NCBI GenBank assembly: GCA_942491955.1
Contig: CALOCV010000031.1
Location: forward strand, 1 to 64,000
DNA from: CALOCV01 sp942491955
GTDB lineage: Bacteria; Chlamydiota; Chlamydiia; Chlamydiales; CALOCV01
Reading direction: 5' to 3'
Length of the DNA: 64,000 nt
The position numbers and the translations under genes were made by a program. Under the pieces are notes generated by a model. It had not been told where the DNA came from and did not search any database. It saw only the letters and a list, made by a program, of their open reading frames with translations. Positions within the stretch are counted from its first letter, which is position 1. Each line of letters opens with the position of its first letter. Of this stretch, positions 41,974 through 52,947 are shown piece after piece.

Positions 41974-44900
41974 TTAGTAAAATTTCTGGGAGGAAAACCA
42001 ATCTCTCTTTTCTTTTGCAGATGCTTTGTGAATGGACATCATTTGCAGATCGGCGATACACTCACCCTTTTGATAGATCCAAGGAGAAATCTCTCTCCAC
42101 GCAAGCCCCTCTTCCATTGGCAACCCTTGTACCAGCTGGTCTAAGAGAGGTTGTAAAGTAGACACAGGAGGTGGAGGCATGTCGGGATTGTGGCAGATTT
42201 GCCACCAAAAGGTATCGAGTTTTTTTGCCAAAAGAGGGTCAATATGATCGCTATCTCCTTTCAATGTGATTTGTGCATAAGCTGCAAGAAAGTTCCCTAA
42301 TTGATCGGAAGGAATGGTCTGACTTGCGGTAAGAGAGCGAAGATAGACAGAAGAAGCAAAGGGACGCAGATGGACCAACCGCTCATCTTGGGAAATCACC
42401 GTATAGAGCTGTGTGATTTCCTCTTTCGGATCAAAAAACAGGTCCACTGGAGCCCCTACTGCTTCGGCAACATCTCTTAGCTTCCATAAAGACTCTTCAA
42501 GATAAAGAAAAACTTGGACTCTTTTTTCTAAAAGTTTCTCATCTACCTTTTCTCCCGCTTCAGATAAAACAAAAAGGTCATTCATCTCCTGTTTTGCAGA
42601 AGCTACTATTTGACTCCATCCACCAAGAGCCTCTCGCAGCGGGGATTGCAAAAGATTGGCAAGCGAACGATCAAAAAGAATGACATCAAAAAAGTTTTGC
42701 AGATCGGTGTCTATAAGCAAACTCGGCATTTCAAAGAGAAGCGCTATCAGCTCGACTTGAGGATATTCTGCCTGCAAGACTTGCAAAAGCCGTTGCTTGA
42801 TTTCAACAGAGAGTCTATCGGTGATTCCTGCCTTAGGAAAAGCCTCTTTCTTCTCTTTTTTATGAATTTCTTCATAAAAATAGTGAAGCACGCGATCGGG
42901 ATCACTCTGAAACGCCTCTGGCGTCATCATTCCCCCTCGCTCTGTGGTCACGGTATGCTTTTCTACCTTTCCACTGACAGCCCGCAAGTAAACATCAAGC
43001 AAAAAAGGATCGCGAATCGGTCGAATCCAATTCTCTGCCCACTTCTCGGGATGATGCTGCTTAATTTTTTGCGCTAAATCGACTCGATGGATTTTCTTAC
43101 TTTCCCACCGTGCTTTAAGAGAATTTTTTTTCTTTTTCCCTAAAAGATTCTCATATGTCGCTTCCCGCTCGATTTTCTGCACAAGGTCGATCGCTCGTAG
43201 AAAAATATCGTCATGAGAGACATTCTTTGTAAAAATTGCACGTACTTGTGAGGCATTGTATAAGGATTTTTTTTCCGTTTGTCGAAAAAATCCAGGAATG
43301 TATCCCGGATCCTGCCCTCCAATTTTCCACTTAGCCTCTCCCTTGGAACGTACAAGATCCCTCTCTAGACTCTTTGCTACCACATCTTCATTTAAACGGG
43401 TGCCTACCATTCTAACCGAGAGTCCTTTACTCTCAAAAGAGTAAGCAAGAACAGGACGATAAGTTCTGCGCTGATTATGAAAATAATCAGGGAAAAAGAG
43501 AGGATTTTCACCTTCAGAGCCGCCGTCGGAGCGAATTTGTGAGGCAAAGAGACGCTCGAGTGCGAGCCACTTCAAGAGTCCTTCGTATTCCATTTGTCCT
43601 AAGGAAGAGCAAAAAGAAGACATCTTAGCAAGCGTGCTTACAATTTCTTGTACATTCGTTTGAAATGGTTCTTTTTCTTCCGGAGATAGTGATTGCAAAA
43701 AAAATGTTTTATTTTGCTTTTCACACTCTTTTGGATCGAGATTCATCTCATAAAGAAGATGTAAGAAGACTCGACCCGTTTGTAAAATTTTTTCTTCGTT
43801 ATCTTCTTGTTTGGCTTTTGTAAATTCTTGATAAATTTTCTTTTGTTCAGCGAAAAACACCTCTTTTTGCATCGTCTTCTCTGCAAATCCAACCTTCACT
43901 TCTTGATGAGAAATCTTCGGAGGGAGAATCTGTAGATTGCCTCTCTTTGTTTCTTTTCCTTCCTGAGTAAAAGGTAGGCTTTTCGAGAGATCAAGAGGAT
44001 GCACATCCAGATCTTTTTTTTGCACAAAAGGGACAAAGAGACTCTCCTTTGGCAAACGCTTCAAAGACCCTTCTCGACCCTTTTTCTGCGTCCTTTTTTG
44101 CACAGCTCGGTCAATCACCTCCAATTCCTCTGTCGCTCGAGCAAGCTCTTGTTCTTCAATGTATCCTTTATCTTTGGCTCGCAATAGTGTTTCTGCGACT
44201 TGTCGGTGAAGCTGGCGAAGTTCATTCGTCAGCTCGCTTTTTGGAAGAAGACCAAGCCGCCACTCATCATAACAGACAAATAGATCAAGCAATCCCGCTT
44301 GCAATCGCAAACGTGCTTTTTCTGTCCGATTCCACTCTTGTTGAACATGTCCCCCTTTCTGCAACTGCTCTAAAAATGTAAAAAAAATCTTATCCACTCG
44401 TTGGCTCTTGGTGGTTCTTTCACTGATAAGAGATGTTTTCACCTCTTTTTTTAGCAATTCCTCTTCGTTTTTGATTTTCTCAATGATGGACTGTTGGTGA
44501 CCAAAAATATCTGGAAAGGCCTTTTGGACGATAAAACTATAAAAACTCTCTCCGGCTTCATTATTGACATTGGCAAGCGTGTAACTTTTTGCAATTTTTT
44601 CCTTCCCTCCAATCAATAGCTCCTCGGGAGCCAACTGCTTCATGAAAGATCCCGATCCAAAAAAACGAAAATTCCACCCTTCTCCCCTTTTTCGATCCAC
44701 GAGACAATAGCCACCCCCTTCTAGAGGAAAAAGTTTTGGAACCCCCTCCTTCACTTGTTTCTTGTGTTGGAATAGATATCTCATTGCCTTGTCTTGTCTT
44801 TTCGCGGATAAATTTTTAGAAAGTTTTTTGTATTCAGTAAGCACATTACGCAAAGCAGGAGAAATTCCCCCCTTTTTCTTCTCATATTTCTCTGGCTTTT

Positions 44901-45222
44901 TTACATAATCTTCAATCAAAGCATGGAGAGAAGATTTTCCAAAAAACGTCGAAGAAGGAGGCGTCTTCCCTTCTAAAAGCGAAAGACTTTCTTTCCATTG
45001 CAGCGTACTTTTGGCTGTTTTCACGCGAAACAGCTGAGCAATCAAATAAAATATCGAGCGAATACGAAAGATCACGTCTTTTTTTTGTTGAGAAGGAGCT
45101 AATTTAGAAAGAATGGAACGACTGGCAAACAGAGTTCCCTCTGACTCTTTCTTTTCTTTCTCCTCCGAATAGAAAAATTCAGGACGCCCACCAATCTCTT
45201 TTCCACGAAAAATCTCGTCCAT
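41974..45222 (-). CDS. DUF3638-like giant protein, N-terminal segment
   Basis: A 1082-residue frame starting MDEIFRGKEIGGRPEFFYSE. It is helical and charged, with no signal peptide, no membrane segments and no recognised domain. Landmarks are YCLVDRKRGEGWNFRFFGSG, SYTLANVNNEAGESFYSFIV and the end QMMSIHKASAKEKRDWFSSQ. It ends where the next frame continues in phase -1, which fits a single giant protein whose ATPase domain lies in the third frame. If it is truly separate it is an unknown protein. Confidence 0.65.
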   Translation of the reverse strand: MDEIFRGKEIGGRPEFFYSEEKEKKESEGTLFASRSILSKLAPSQQKKDVIFRIRSIFYLIAQLFRVKTAKSTLQWKESLSLLEGKTPPSSTFFGKSSLHALIEDYVKKPEKYEKKKGGISPALRNVLTEYKKLSKNLSAKRQDKAMRYLFQHKKQVKEGVPKLFPLEGGGYCLVDRKRGEGWNFRFFGSGSFMKQLAPEELLIGGKEKIAKSYTLANVNNEAGESFYSFIVQKAFPDIFGHQQSIIEKIKNEEELLKKEVKTSLISERTTKSQRVDKIFFTFLEQLQKGGHVQQEWNRTEKARLRLQAGLLDLFVCYDEWRLGLLPKSELTNELRQLHRQVAETLLRAKDKGYIEEQELARATEELEVIDRAVQKRTQKKGREGSLKRLPKESLFVPFVQKKDLDVHPLDLSKSLPFTQEGKETKRGNLQILPPKISHQEVKVGFAEKTMQKEVFFAEQKKIYQEFTKAKQEDNEEKILQTGRVFLHLLYEMNLDPKECEKQNKTFFLQSLSPEEKEPFQTNVQEIVSTLAKMSSFCSSLGQMEYEGLLKWLALERLFASQIRSDGGSEGENPLFFPDYFHNQRRTYRPVLAYSFESKGLSVRMVGTRLNEDVVAKSLERDLVRSKGEAKWKIGGQDPGYIPGFFRQTEKKSLYNASQVRAIFTKNVSHDDIFLRAIDLVQKIEREATYENLLGKKKKNSLKARWESKKIHRVDLAQKIKQHHPEKWAENWIRPIRDPFLLDVYLRAVSGKVEKHTVTTERGGMMTPEAFQSDPDRVLHYFYEEIHKKEKKEAFPKAGITDRLSVEIKQRLLQVLQAEYPQVELIALLFEMPSLLIDTDLQNFFDVILFDRSLANLLQSPLREALGGWSQIVASAKQEMNDLFVLSEAGEKVDEKLLEKRVQVFLYLEESLWKLRDVAEAVGAPVDLFFDPKEEITQLYTVISQDERLVHLRPFASSVYLRSLTASQTIPSDQLGNFLAAYAQITLKGDSDHIDPLLAKKLDTFWWQICHNPDMPPPPVSTLQPLLDQLVQGLPMEEGLAWREISPWIYQKGECIADLQMMSIHKASAKEKRDWFSSQKFY

Positions 45223-45372
45223 ACAAGGCCCTCAAAAAAAATACTCGGTTTTTGTTCTTATTTCATAAAAAAAATATTTTTTCTAGTGTTATAAGTTGCA
45301 CAACGACAATAGACTTCTTTCGATGACACGCCCTATTATCGATAATAAGCAGAAGAGAAGAACCTGCTCAAA

Positions 45373-46905
45373 TTAACTATGTGCTTTGACTAATTTGCGC
45401 ACCGGTTCTTTGCATAGCCAAACGATGGGGATGAGAAAAAGCATCATCCACGCCGAAACCCAGAATAACTCGTTGATCGCCATCATGTCGGCCTGCTGTT
45501 GCACCACATCGTCGACAAACTGTGCTTGGGGAAGCCCTTGCAAACCGAGTTCTTGATGGACATCGCGAAAGTATTCACGCACCGGCGCACGATAGCTCGT
45601 CACAACTTCGGTCAAGCGAGCATGGTGGAAAATGCCCCGCCGAGAAAAGAACGTGACGTAAAGAGAGGTCCCCACTCCCCCGCCAGCTACCATCCGGAGA
45701 AAAGTAAAGATTCCCGAAGCAGAGGCAAATTTTTCTGGAGGAATCCCCACAAGAGAGAGCCCGGTCAAAGGGGTAAAATAAAACGTCAACGCCAACCCCA
45801 TCAGAAGGCGGTTGAGCGATAAGATTTCAAAAGATACTTGCGTGGTGAAATTTGCATCCCAGAAAAAAGTAATGGCAAACAAAATGAACCCGATCGTCAC
45901 GAGAAATCGCAAGCTAAGATGAGAGATCACAGCCCCCAATGGTTGTGAAAGAAGAACGGGCAGAATCCCCATCGGCATCAGATAGAGCCCAGCCATAAAG
46001 GGAGTGTATCCTTGATCCTTTTGCAGCCATAGAGGTTGTACCACGAGAGCGCCAAAGAAGATGAAATAGGATAGTGACATGGCAATGTTCGAATACAAGT
46101 AGTTTTTGTTCCTAAAAAGAGAAAAATCGAGAACGGCGTAATCGCAATAGAGTTCTTGGATGATGAAGAAGGTAAACGCAATAAAAGAAGTCACCGACAA
46201 CACGCGAATGGCGGGAGAACGGAACCAATCCCAATCATTCCCACGGTCAAGAAAAACTTGTAGACACCCTATCCCCACAATAAGGAGAAAGATCCCCAAT
46301 ACATCCAACGGTTTTCTTTCTTTTGACGTCTCCCGATCTTTTAGAATGTGCCATGTCAAAAAGCAAGAGAGAAAACCAAAAGGAATATTGATATAAAAAA
46401 TCCATTGCCAGCTGTAGTTATCGGTGATCCACCCTCCCAAGACAGGACCAATTACCGGAGAAACGGCCACAATCGTCACCCAAATACCCAACGCCTCTCC
46501 CCTCCTCTCTTGCGGATAGACTTGCAATAAAAGAGCCTGAGAAAGAGGAATCAACGAACCTGACACAGCCCCTTGTACCACGCGAAAAAAAACGAGCATC
46601 CCTAACGATGTGGAGAATCCGCAAAGCCATGAAGCGACAGAAAATAGCGCTGTAGAAACAGCAAAAACGCGAACACTCCCCCATCGACTCGCCAGCCACC
46701 CGGTCAAAGGCAATACAATCCCATTGCTGATCGAAAAGGAGGTGATGATCCACGACCCATCGTTCGCACTCACACCCAAATTTCCCGCGATGGTCGGAAT
46801 GGCAACATTCGCAATCGACGTATCGAGAATCTGCATGAAGGTACCAATAGAGAGGGAAAACGTCACTAGAATGAGACTAATCAGTCCAAGCGGTTTGGGA
46901 TTCAT
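45373..46905 (-). CDS. EmrB/QacA-type MFS drug exporter (DHA2 family)
   Basis: A 510-residue inner-membrane transporter with about 14 hydrophobic segments. Family motifs: TFMQILDTSIANVAIPTIAG (motif D1), SWIITSFSISNGIVLPLTGW, GVGTSLYVTFFSRRG, and RRGEALGIWVTIVAVSPVIG then PVLGGWITDNYSWQWIFYIN (motif C region). It would pair with the EmrA-like adaptor and the TolC-like protein encoded just upstream. Its ATG overlaps the adaptor stop by four bases. Confidence 0.94.
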   Translation of the reverse strand: MNPKPLGLISLILVTFSLSIGTFMQILDTSIANVAIPTIAGNLGVSANDGSWIITSFSISNGIVLPLTGWLASRWGSVRVFAVSTALFSVASWLCGFSTSLGMLVFFRVVQGAVSGSLIPLSQALLLQVYPQERRGEALGIWVTIVAVSPVIGPVLGGWITDNYSWQWIFYINIPFGFLSCFLTWHILKDRETSKERKPLDVLGIFLLIVGIGCLQVFLDRGNDWDWFRSPAIRVLSVTSFIAFTFFIIQELYCDYAVLDFSLFRNKNYLYSNIAMSLSYFIFFGALVVQPLWLQKDQGYTPFMAGLYLMPMGILPVLLSQPLGAVISHLSLRFLVTIGFILFAITFFWDANFTTQVSFEILSLNRLLMGLALTFYFTPLTGLSLVGIPPEKFASASGIFTFLRMVAGGGVGTSLYVTFFSRRGIFHHARLTEVVTSYRAPVREYFRDVHQELGLQGLPQAQFVDDVVQQQADMMAINELFWVSAWMMLFLIPIVWLCKEPVRKLVKAHS

Positions 46906-48094
46906 GCAAGAACCACCCCTTCCATCAAGTTCTCCCGAACAATCGCTTCCATCCTCTTTTCCACGGGATCAAGGGGAATCCGATAAATATCGGTCGCCTC
47001 GATGAGGCGTGGATCGGGAATGGGAGACAAAACATCACCATCGACGTTAGAAATATCGACCGTCGTATAGCAAGAAAGACCTAAAAAAATGGGGTGCTGT
47101 TCGATCTCGTCAGGCTCAAACAAAATACGAACAGGCACCCGTTGCACAATTTTGATCCAGTTTCCCATCGCATTCTGCGGAGGAAGAAGAGCAAAAACAG
47201 CGCCTGATCCCCCTAGGATTCCTTTCAACTTCCCGTGAAATGTATAGGCACCGCCATACATATCGACCTTAATCCGTACCGGTTGACCGATGCGGAGCCA
47301 ATAGAGTTGCGTCTCTTTGTAGTTCGCCGTGACCCATACCCGGTTAAGAGGGATTACGGCTAGCATATTTCTCTCAACATCGACGTATTCCCCCACTTGG
47401 ATGTTCCTCTGCGCCACCCATCCCCTTGCTGGAGAGTAAATGCGGCACCGCTTCCATTGCAAAAAGGCCTCACGCAGCATCTCCTCTGCCTGCAAGATGT
47501 AAGGGTGTTGATCCAAAGAGGTCGTCCCCAGTTCTGCAAGGACCCGTGCAAGGGCATATTCAGCCATCAAAAATGCCGCCTGTGCTATTTCGAGCCCCGT
47601 TTCGAAACGGGCAAATTCCTCGCGTGATATCGCTCCCGTATCTACGAGAGGCTTCCGATTGTCAAAGTCGTAAAACGCCAATGCGAGTTCTGCCCCTTTC
47701 ATGAGAACGTTTTGCCTCTCCTCTCCGACCTGTTCAGAGAGCTGTTTCACGCGCCGCGCCTGTAGTGCTAGCCACGTCTCTGCTTCTTGATATCGCAAAA
47801 AATAGTCCGTTGGATCGAGTTCAACGAGGAGTTGTCCCTCTTCGACAAGATCCGTATTATCGGCATAATAGGCAATCACTACGCCCGGTTGTCGGCTATT
47901 GATATTGATCAAATCCCCTTCGACATAGGCATCATCTGTCGACACTTCCCATCGCAGAATAAACCACCACCACAAAAAGACGATCAACGCAATGACAAGG
48001 AAAGCGATCGCCGCTTCGATCATCACCCGTTTTCTTTTCTTGTCGTGCTCATGATTGCTTGGAGCCGGCGTTGGTTCTTGATTTTTTTCGTCGC

Positions 48095-48098
<4 letters not shown>
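46902..48098 (-). CDS. EmrA-type membrane fusion protein
   Basis: A protein of about 398 residues, start at MSDEKNQEPTPAPSN. One N-terminal membrane helix (IEAAIAFLVIALIVFLWWWF) is followed by VSTDDAYVEGDLININSRQP (EmrA/HlyD signature), a long helical hairpin, and IYSPARGWVAQRNIQVGEYV with the lipoyl half-motif. It links the inner-membrane pump to the outer-membrane channel. The start overlaps the stop of the TolC-like gene (ATGA), which decides it against longer readings. Confidence 0.93.
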
Positions 48099-49618
<1,520 letters not shown>

Positions 49619-49686
49619 GCGAATTCCTAGAATGACACATCGAAATTTTCTTTTACTATTTACAAAACAATAAGTGCAAGACTAAG

Positions 49687-49850
49687 GAGGCTTTTGCAAA
49701 ACTATCCGTCGGATCGATTTTCGAGCGATTTTGTCGAGATTGGACATTTGATATACATCCACATACTCCTAAGAATAGGGGATTTATATCAAATGTCCAA
49801 GATGGGCGGAAGCGCTCAAAAGCGATTGACGGGAGTTTTGCAAAAGCCTC
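49687..49850. mobile_element. Foldback (MITE-like) element, family A, copy 2
   Basis: 164 bp, ends GAGGCTTTTGCAAAACT and its complement, flanked by TAAG on both sides (target duplication). Compared with copy 1 (3042-3206), the seventh base of the terminal repeat is T here and G there, with the matching change in the other arm. It sits in the upstream region of the efflux operon. Confidence 0.87.
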
Positions 49851-50354
49851 TAAGAACCTGTTTAAAATCTTTTTAAAAGAAGAACTACAAATGCTAAGAC
49901 TACCATAGTTAAGCTAGTATTTAGCTTTCTTTCACAGTTTTTCCATAATCTTCTACACTTTTCAAGCCAGCTAAAAGAACGTTCCACAACCCATCTTTTT
50001 GGGAATCACTTTAAAAGTATGCAATTCATTTCTCTTGGCTATTTCTACTGGACAACCCAATATCTCTTGAATACCATCTGAAAATGGTTCTCCAGAGTAT
50101 CCTCCATCAGCTAAAACGTTTTTTACTTCAGATAAAAAACTCTTCTTCAATGAACATGCTTCTAGCGCTCCTTTCCTATCTGTAATATTTGCTGTAGTTA
50201 TATGAATTGCATGAGGTAATCCTTGGGTGTCTACAGCGATGTGTCGTTTTATCTCTGAAATTTTTTTTCCTGCATCATACCCTTTACTCTCACAGGATTA
50301 GAAAGATTTTAAACAGGTTCTTAAGAAACTTGGTTGACATATCTCAGCAATAAA

Positions 50355-50638
50355 AACTACCACAGAGCCCACAGAGAGCACAGAGAGAGGGTTATATTTT
50401 CATTCGACGAATGCCTTCTACCAATCGTTTCACATTAAAATTGATCAGCAATCCTCGAGCACAAGTTCCATAGAGCTTTAAATAAGATAGTCGTTGTGCT
50501 TCGTGTATTAGAGCTATTCCATTCACAGATTTAATTTCTATAATTACCTGATCCTCTACAACTTCTTCAGACATTTCTGGATGCACTAAACAATCTATAT
50601 GTCCTCCCTCTGTGTTCTCTGTGGGCTCTGTGGTAGTT
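50355..50638 (-). mobile_element. GxxExxY mini-element, copy 2
   Basis: 284 bp with the same AACTACCACAGAG...CTCTGTGGTAGTT ends as copies 1 and 3 and the same coding half-gene. Flanks on both sides are IS5 sequence (AGTTTTTAGAAAAT on one side, TTTATTGCTGAGATATG on the other), identical to the flanks of copies 1 and 3. Confidence 0.77.
50392..50586 (-). pseudogene. C-terminal half of a GxxExxY protein, copy 2
   Basis: 64 residues: MHPEMSEEVVEDQVIIEIKS, VNGIALIHEAQRLSYLKLYG, TCARGLLINFNVKRLVEGIR and RMKI. The E-x-K pair (EIK) is present but the N-terminal half of the domain is not. It is nearly identical to copy 3, so the copies spread recently. Confidence 0.78.
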
Positions 50639-51142
50639 TATTTTCTAAAAACTCGTTCAAAACTGTTTTACGAATAAAACGACAAAAGCAAGTATGACCA
50701 TATGTAAACTGGTTTTTCAAACATATGAAATGCCACAAATTACATCATATAAGTCGACCGCTCTAGGACGTGTTTTTTTTCTTGCAGATTCCAGAAGAGG
50801 TTTAATTTTGTTAAACTGTTCACGATCCATATCGCTAGGATAGCAATGGGGCATAAAATACCTACAATTGTCTTGGAAAATAATTGTTTATACAGGATTA
50901 GAAAGATTTTAAACAGGTTCTAAGGAGAGCAAAGCATAGAACCTATTCTTGGGCTTTTTTTTTTATCTCGAATCCTTTAAATTACCTTCTCAACCCACTT
51001 TCTGGAGGAATTATGCACCCAATATCACCCACATGCCACAGCTACCCACCACTGCCAATGGCTCAAGCAATATTACCCAATGCAATTCTGCTTTTAAAAA
51101 GAAGCTACAAAGCACCTCCACCCTTCTCCTGATATCCGACAA

Positions 51143-51673
51143 ATGGAGACGTATTTTGAGGAGCTGTCAGTCATGCTAAGCGACACCAAAATAGTAAGCG
51201 CTCTTCAATTTTTTGCGGACTTTACAGCTGCAAAAGCAATTATTTTATTAGACACATCGTCTAATGTCGTCGATCCTTCTCTGTTGATCAACAACGCAAA
51301 AAACGCTTTACTCGATATGGAAAATAACTCCCCTTGGATATCTGCTTTTTGCACATTTACCGATGCCTGTGCAAAGCTTGAGTCAAAAAATCCCATTTCA
51401 CTAAAACAAAATTTAGATCTCATCAATACAGCAATCCAAGCTACTTCCACTATCCCTTCTCCGCATTTATCCGACATCCAGGATGGTTTCATTGAGACGC
51501 GCATCTTGAATCATCTGCAAGTATTGGAGCAAGTACAAGGACAGGCTTCCAAGGACAATACGGTGTTCCAATTGGTTGATACAACATTGCAACAATTACT
51601 TCTCTTAGCAAACCAAATCAAAGATGCAACAAGAAAAGACGAGTACAAAAAAATCATTGAATTCTTCAAGTAA
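51143..51673 (+). CDS. Unknown protein, paralogue of 52621-52917
   Basis: 176 residues, helical, no recognised domain. It contains KAIILLDTSSNVVDPSLLIN then NAKNALLDMENNSPWISAF, similar to VILFQPANDLSYYKPLIDKA then KSALKAIQDVSSWIHCQ in the second gene. A better ribosome site (GGAGG) precedes an ATG at 51013, but that frame stops after 39 codons. The true start may lie there with a frameshift in between. The DNA upstream of both paralogues is also similar. Confidence 0.6.
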   Translation: METYFEELSVMLSDTKIVSALQFFADFTAAKAIILLDTSSNVVDPSLLINNAKNALLDMENNSPWISAFCTFTDACAKLESKNPISLKQNLDLINTAIQATSTIPSPHLSDIQDGFIETRILNHLQVLEQVQGQASKDNTVFQLVDTTLQQLLLLANQIKDATRKDEYKKIIEFFK

Positions 51674-52088
51674 GGGGTTCGTTCATTTTCTCCAAAACCG
51701 TCTTGATGAAATTTTCAAAGTCAATAAGGCGTTCATCGAGAATGGAGTGGAGAATGGACAGATTGATGCGTTGGTAGTCGTGTACAGCAATATTTCGAAA
51801 ACCAACCATCTTTTGCAAGCGATGGCTCAATTCTTTTTGAATCACTCCCTCTTGAGAAAGAAGAGCAAACACGTCACCGCTACTCTGAGGCAATCCCAAC
51901 TTCTTATTCTTAACAAGCCTCATTCCTAAATCGATCGAAGCCTCGCATGCTCGTTGAAGATTCAAAATAACCGAATCTTGTTTAGTAAAATCTTCATCGA
52001 TCGCCTCCTTATCGTTTACATATTCTTCGCGGATCCGTTTGAGACATCTTTTAATGATTTCTATTTTATTGAAAATGACATCATCCAT
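51666..52088 (-). CDS. hepT: HepT-family ribonuclease toxin (DUF86)
   Basis: A 140-residue HepT/DUF86 protein. The RX4-6H-type motif appears as GFRNIAVHDYQRIN (R...HxY). HepT is a HEPN ribonuclease toxin kept silent by AMP transfer from its MntA partner to the HxY tyrosine. It is encoded directly after mntA, overlapping by eight bases. Its 3' end overlaps the end of the gene at 51143-51673 on the other strand. Confidence 0.9.
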   Translation of the reverse strand: MDDVIFNKIEIIKRCLKRIREEYVNDKEAIDEDFTKQDSVILNLQRACEASIDLGMRLVKNKKLGLPQSSGDVFALLSQEGVIQKELSHRLQKMVGFRNIAVHDYQRINLSILHSILDERLIDFENFIKTVLEKMNEPLT

Positions 52089-52482
52089 AGCGTTTTCTTT
52101 CTTCTAGTAATTCCTTTCTCTCTTCATTGAAACGAAGATACATCGAAAGGTAGGTATTCTCTATTCGATCACAAACAGCAGGATCCGAACAAAAAATGCG
52201 CTTTCCTTTCCCAATAATTTGATAACGAAATACTGTTGAAGCTTTTCTAAGATCAATCATTTCCACAGTTTTTCCTACTTTAAGAGATATTTCTTGTGCG
52301 CAATCCCACAACACAACCCCATCGATACAAGTAGTAGAAAAAATAGCGAGATCGATATCACTTTCTGGCCTTTCATAGACTGTGCCAAAACTACCAAATA
52401 AATAGATACCAATAACATTGGGTAATTTTTCTAAAATGAAAGCAAGACACTCCTTTAGAGGAGGAGAAAGGGAATCGTCCAT
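52081..52482 (-). CDS. mntA: MntA-family nucleotidyltransferase antitoxin
   Basis: A 133-residue minimal nucleotidyltransferase: IGIYLFGSFGTVYERPESDI followed by DLAIF (GSxG and DxD), and a third acidic strand VEMIDLRKA. MntA adenylylates HepT to neutralise it. The order mntA-hepT with overlapping reading frames is the usual one for this toxin-antitoxin type. Confidence 0.9.
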   Translation of the reverse strand: MDDSLSPPLKECLAFILEKLPNVIGIYLFGSFGTVYERPESDIDLAIFSTTCIDGVVLWDCAQEISLKVGKTVEMIDLRKASTVFRYQIIGKGKRIFCSDPAVCDRIENTYLSMYLRFNEERKELLEERKRYG

Positions 52483-52620
52483 ATTTCTTTATTACTTAGG
52501 TTGCGACAGATCCAGTATACTAACAAAAAAAAACATTTTATACCAACTACGATACTTACCAGATCTTTCCTTTTTATCTCGGATCCACTAGAATTTCCCC
52601 TCAATTTACTGCCTGGAAGA

Positions 52621-52917
52621 ATGATGAACTCAATATCAACCGACTCTGCTAGCCATCGACTACCGATAAATGCTCTCGAAGAAATACCCCAGGAAATTCT
52701 TGATCTACAAAATGCTACAGCACAAATCGACTCCCTCAGTGCTAAAGCAAGTGCCAACACTTTGTCGCAGAACTGCTTAATGGAAAAGACGGTAATTTTG
52801 TTCCAACCAGCAAATGATTTATCGTATTATAAACCTCTTATTGACAAGGCAAAAAGCGCCTTAAAAGCTATTCAGGATGTATCCTCTTGGATACATTGTC
52901 AGGTGTTAAGATTCTGA
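52621..52917 (+). CDS. Short paralogue of the unknown gene at 51143, probably truncated
   Basis: 98 residues starting MMNSISTDSASHRLPINALE. The part from VILFQPANDLSYYKPLIDKA resembles the paralogue, then the frame ends at WIHCQVLRF. The other gene continues for about 100 more residues, so this one appears cut short. The HepT/MntA pair lies between the two paralogues. Confidence 0.5.
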   Translation: MMNSISTDSASHRLPINALEEIPQEILDLQNATAQIDSLSAKASANTLSQNCLMEKTVILFQPANDLSYYKPLIDKAKSALKAIQDVSSWIHCQVLRF

Positions 52918-52947
52918 ACCATTCCCGTGAAGGGACGTGAGCGGTTA

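Larger units (their letters stand above)
49855..50920 (-). mobile_element. Degenerate IS5-like element, copy 2
   Basis: Terminal repeats GAACCTGTTTAAAATCTTT at both ends. The transposase N-terminus is present from ATG 50854 (MPHCYPSDMDREQFNKIKPL, then LESARKKTRPRAVDLYDVIC), then a GxxExxY mini-element (50355-50638). Another internal copy of the terminal repeat (50291-50322) follows, and then the C-terminal transposase part (GYDAGKK, KRHIAVDTQGLPHAIHI, then PVEIAKRNELHTFK). So it is a nested, non-functional composite. Confidence 0.78.
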
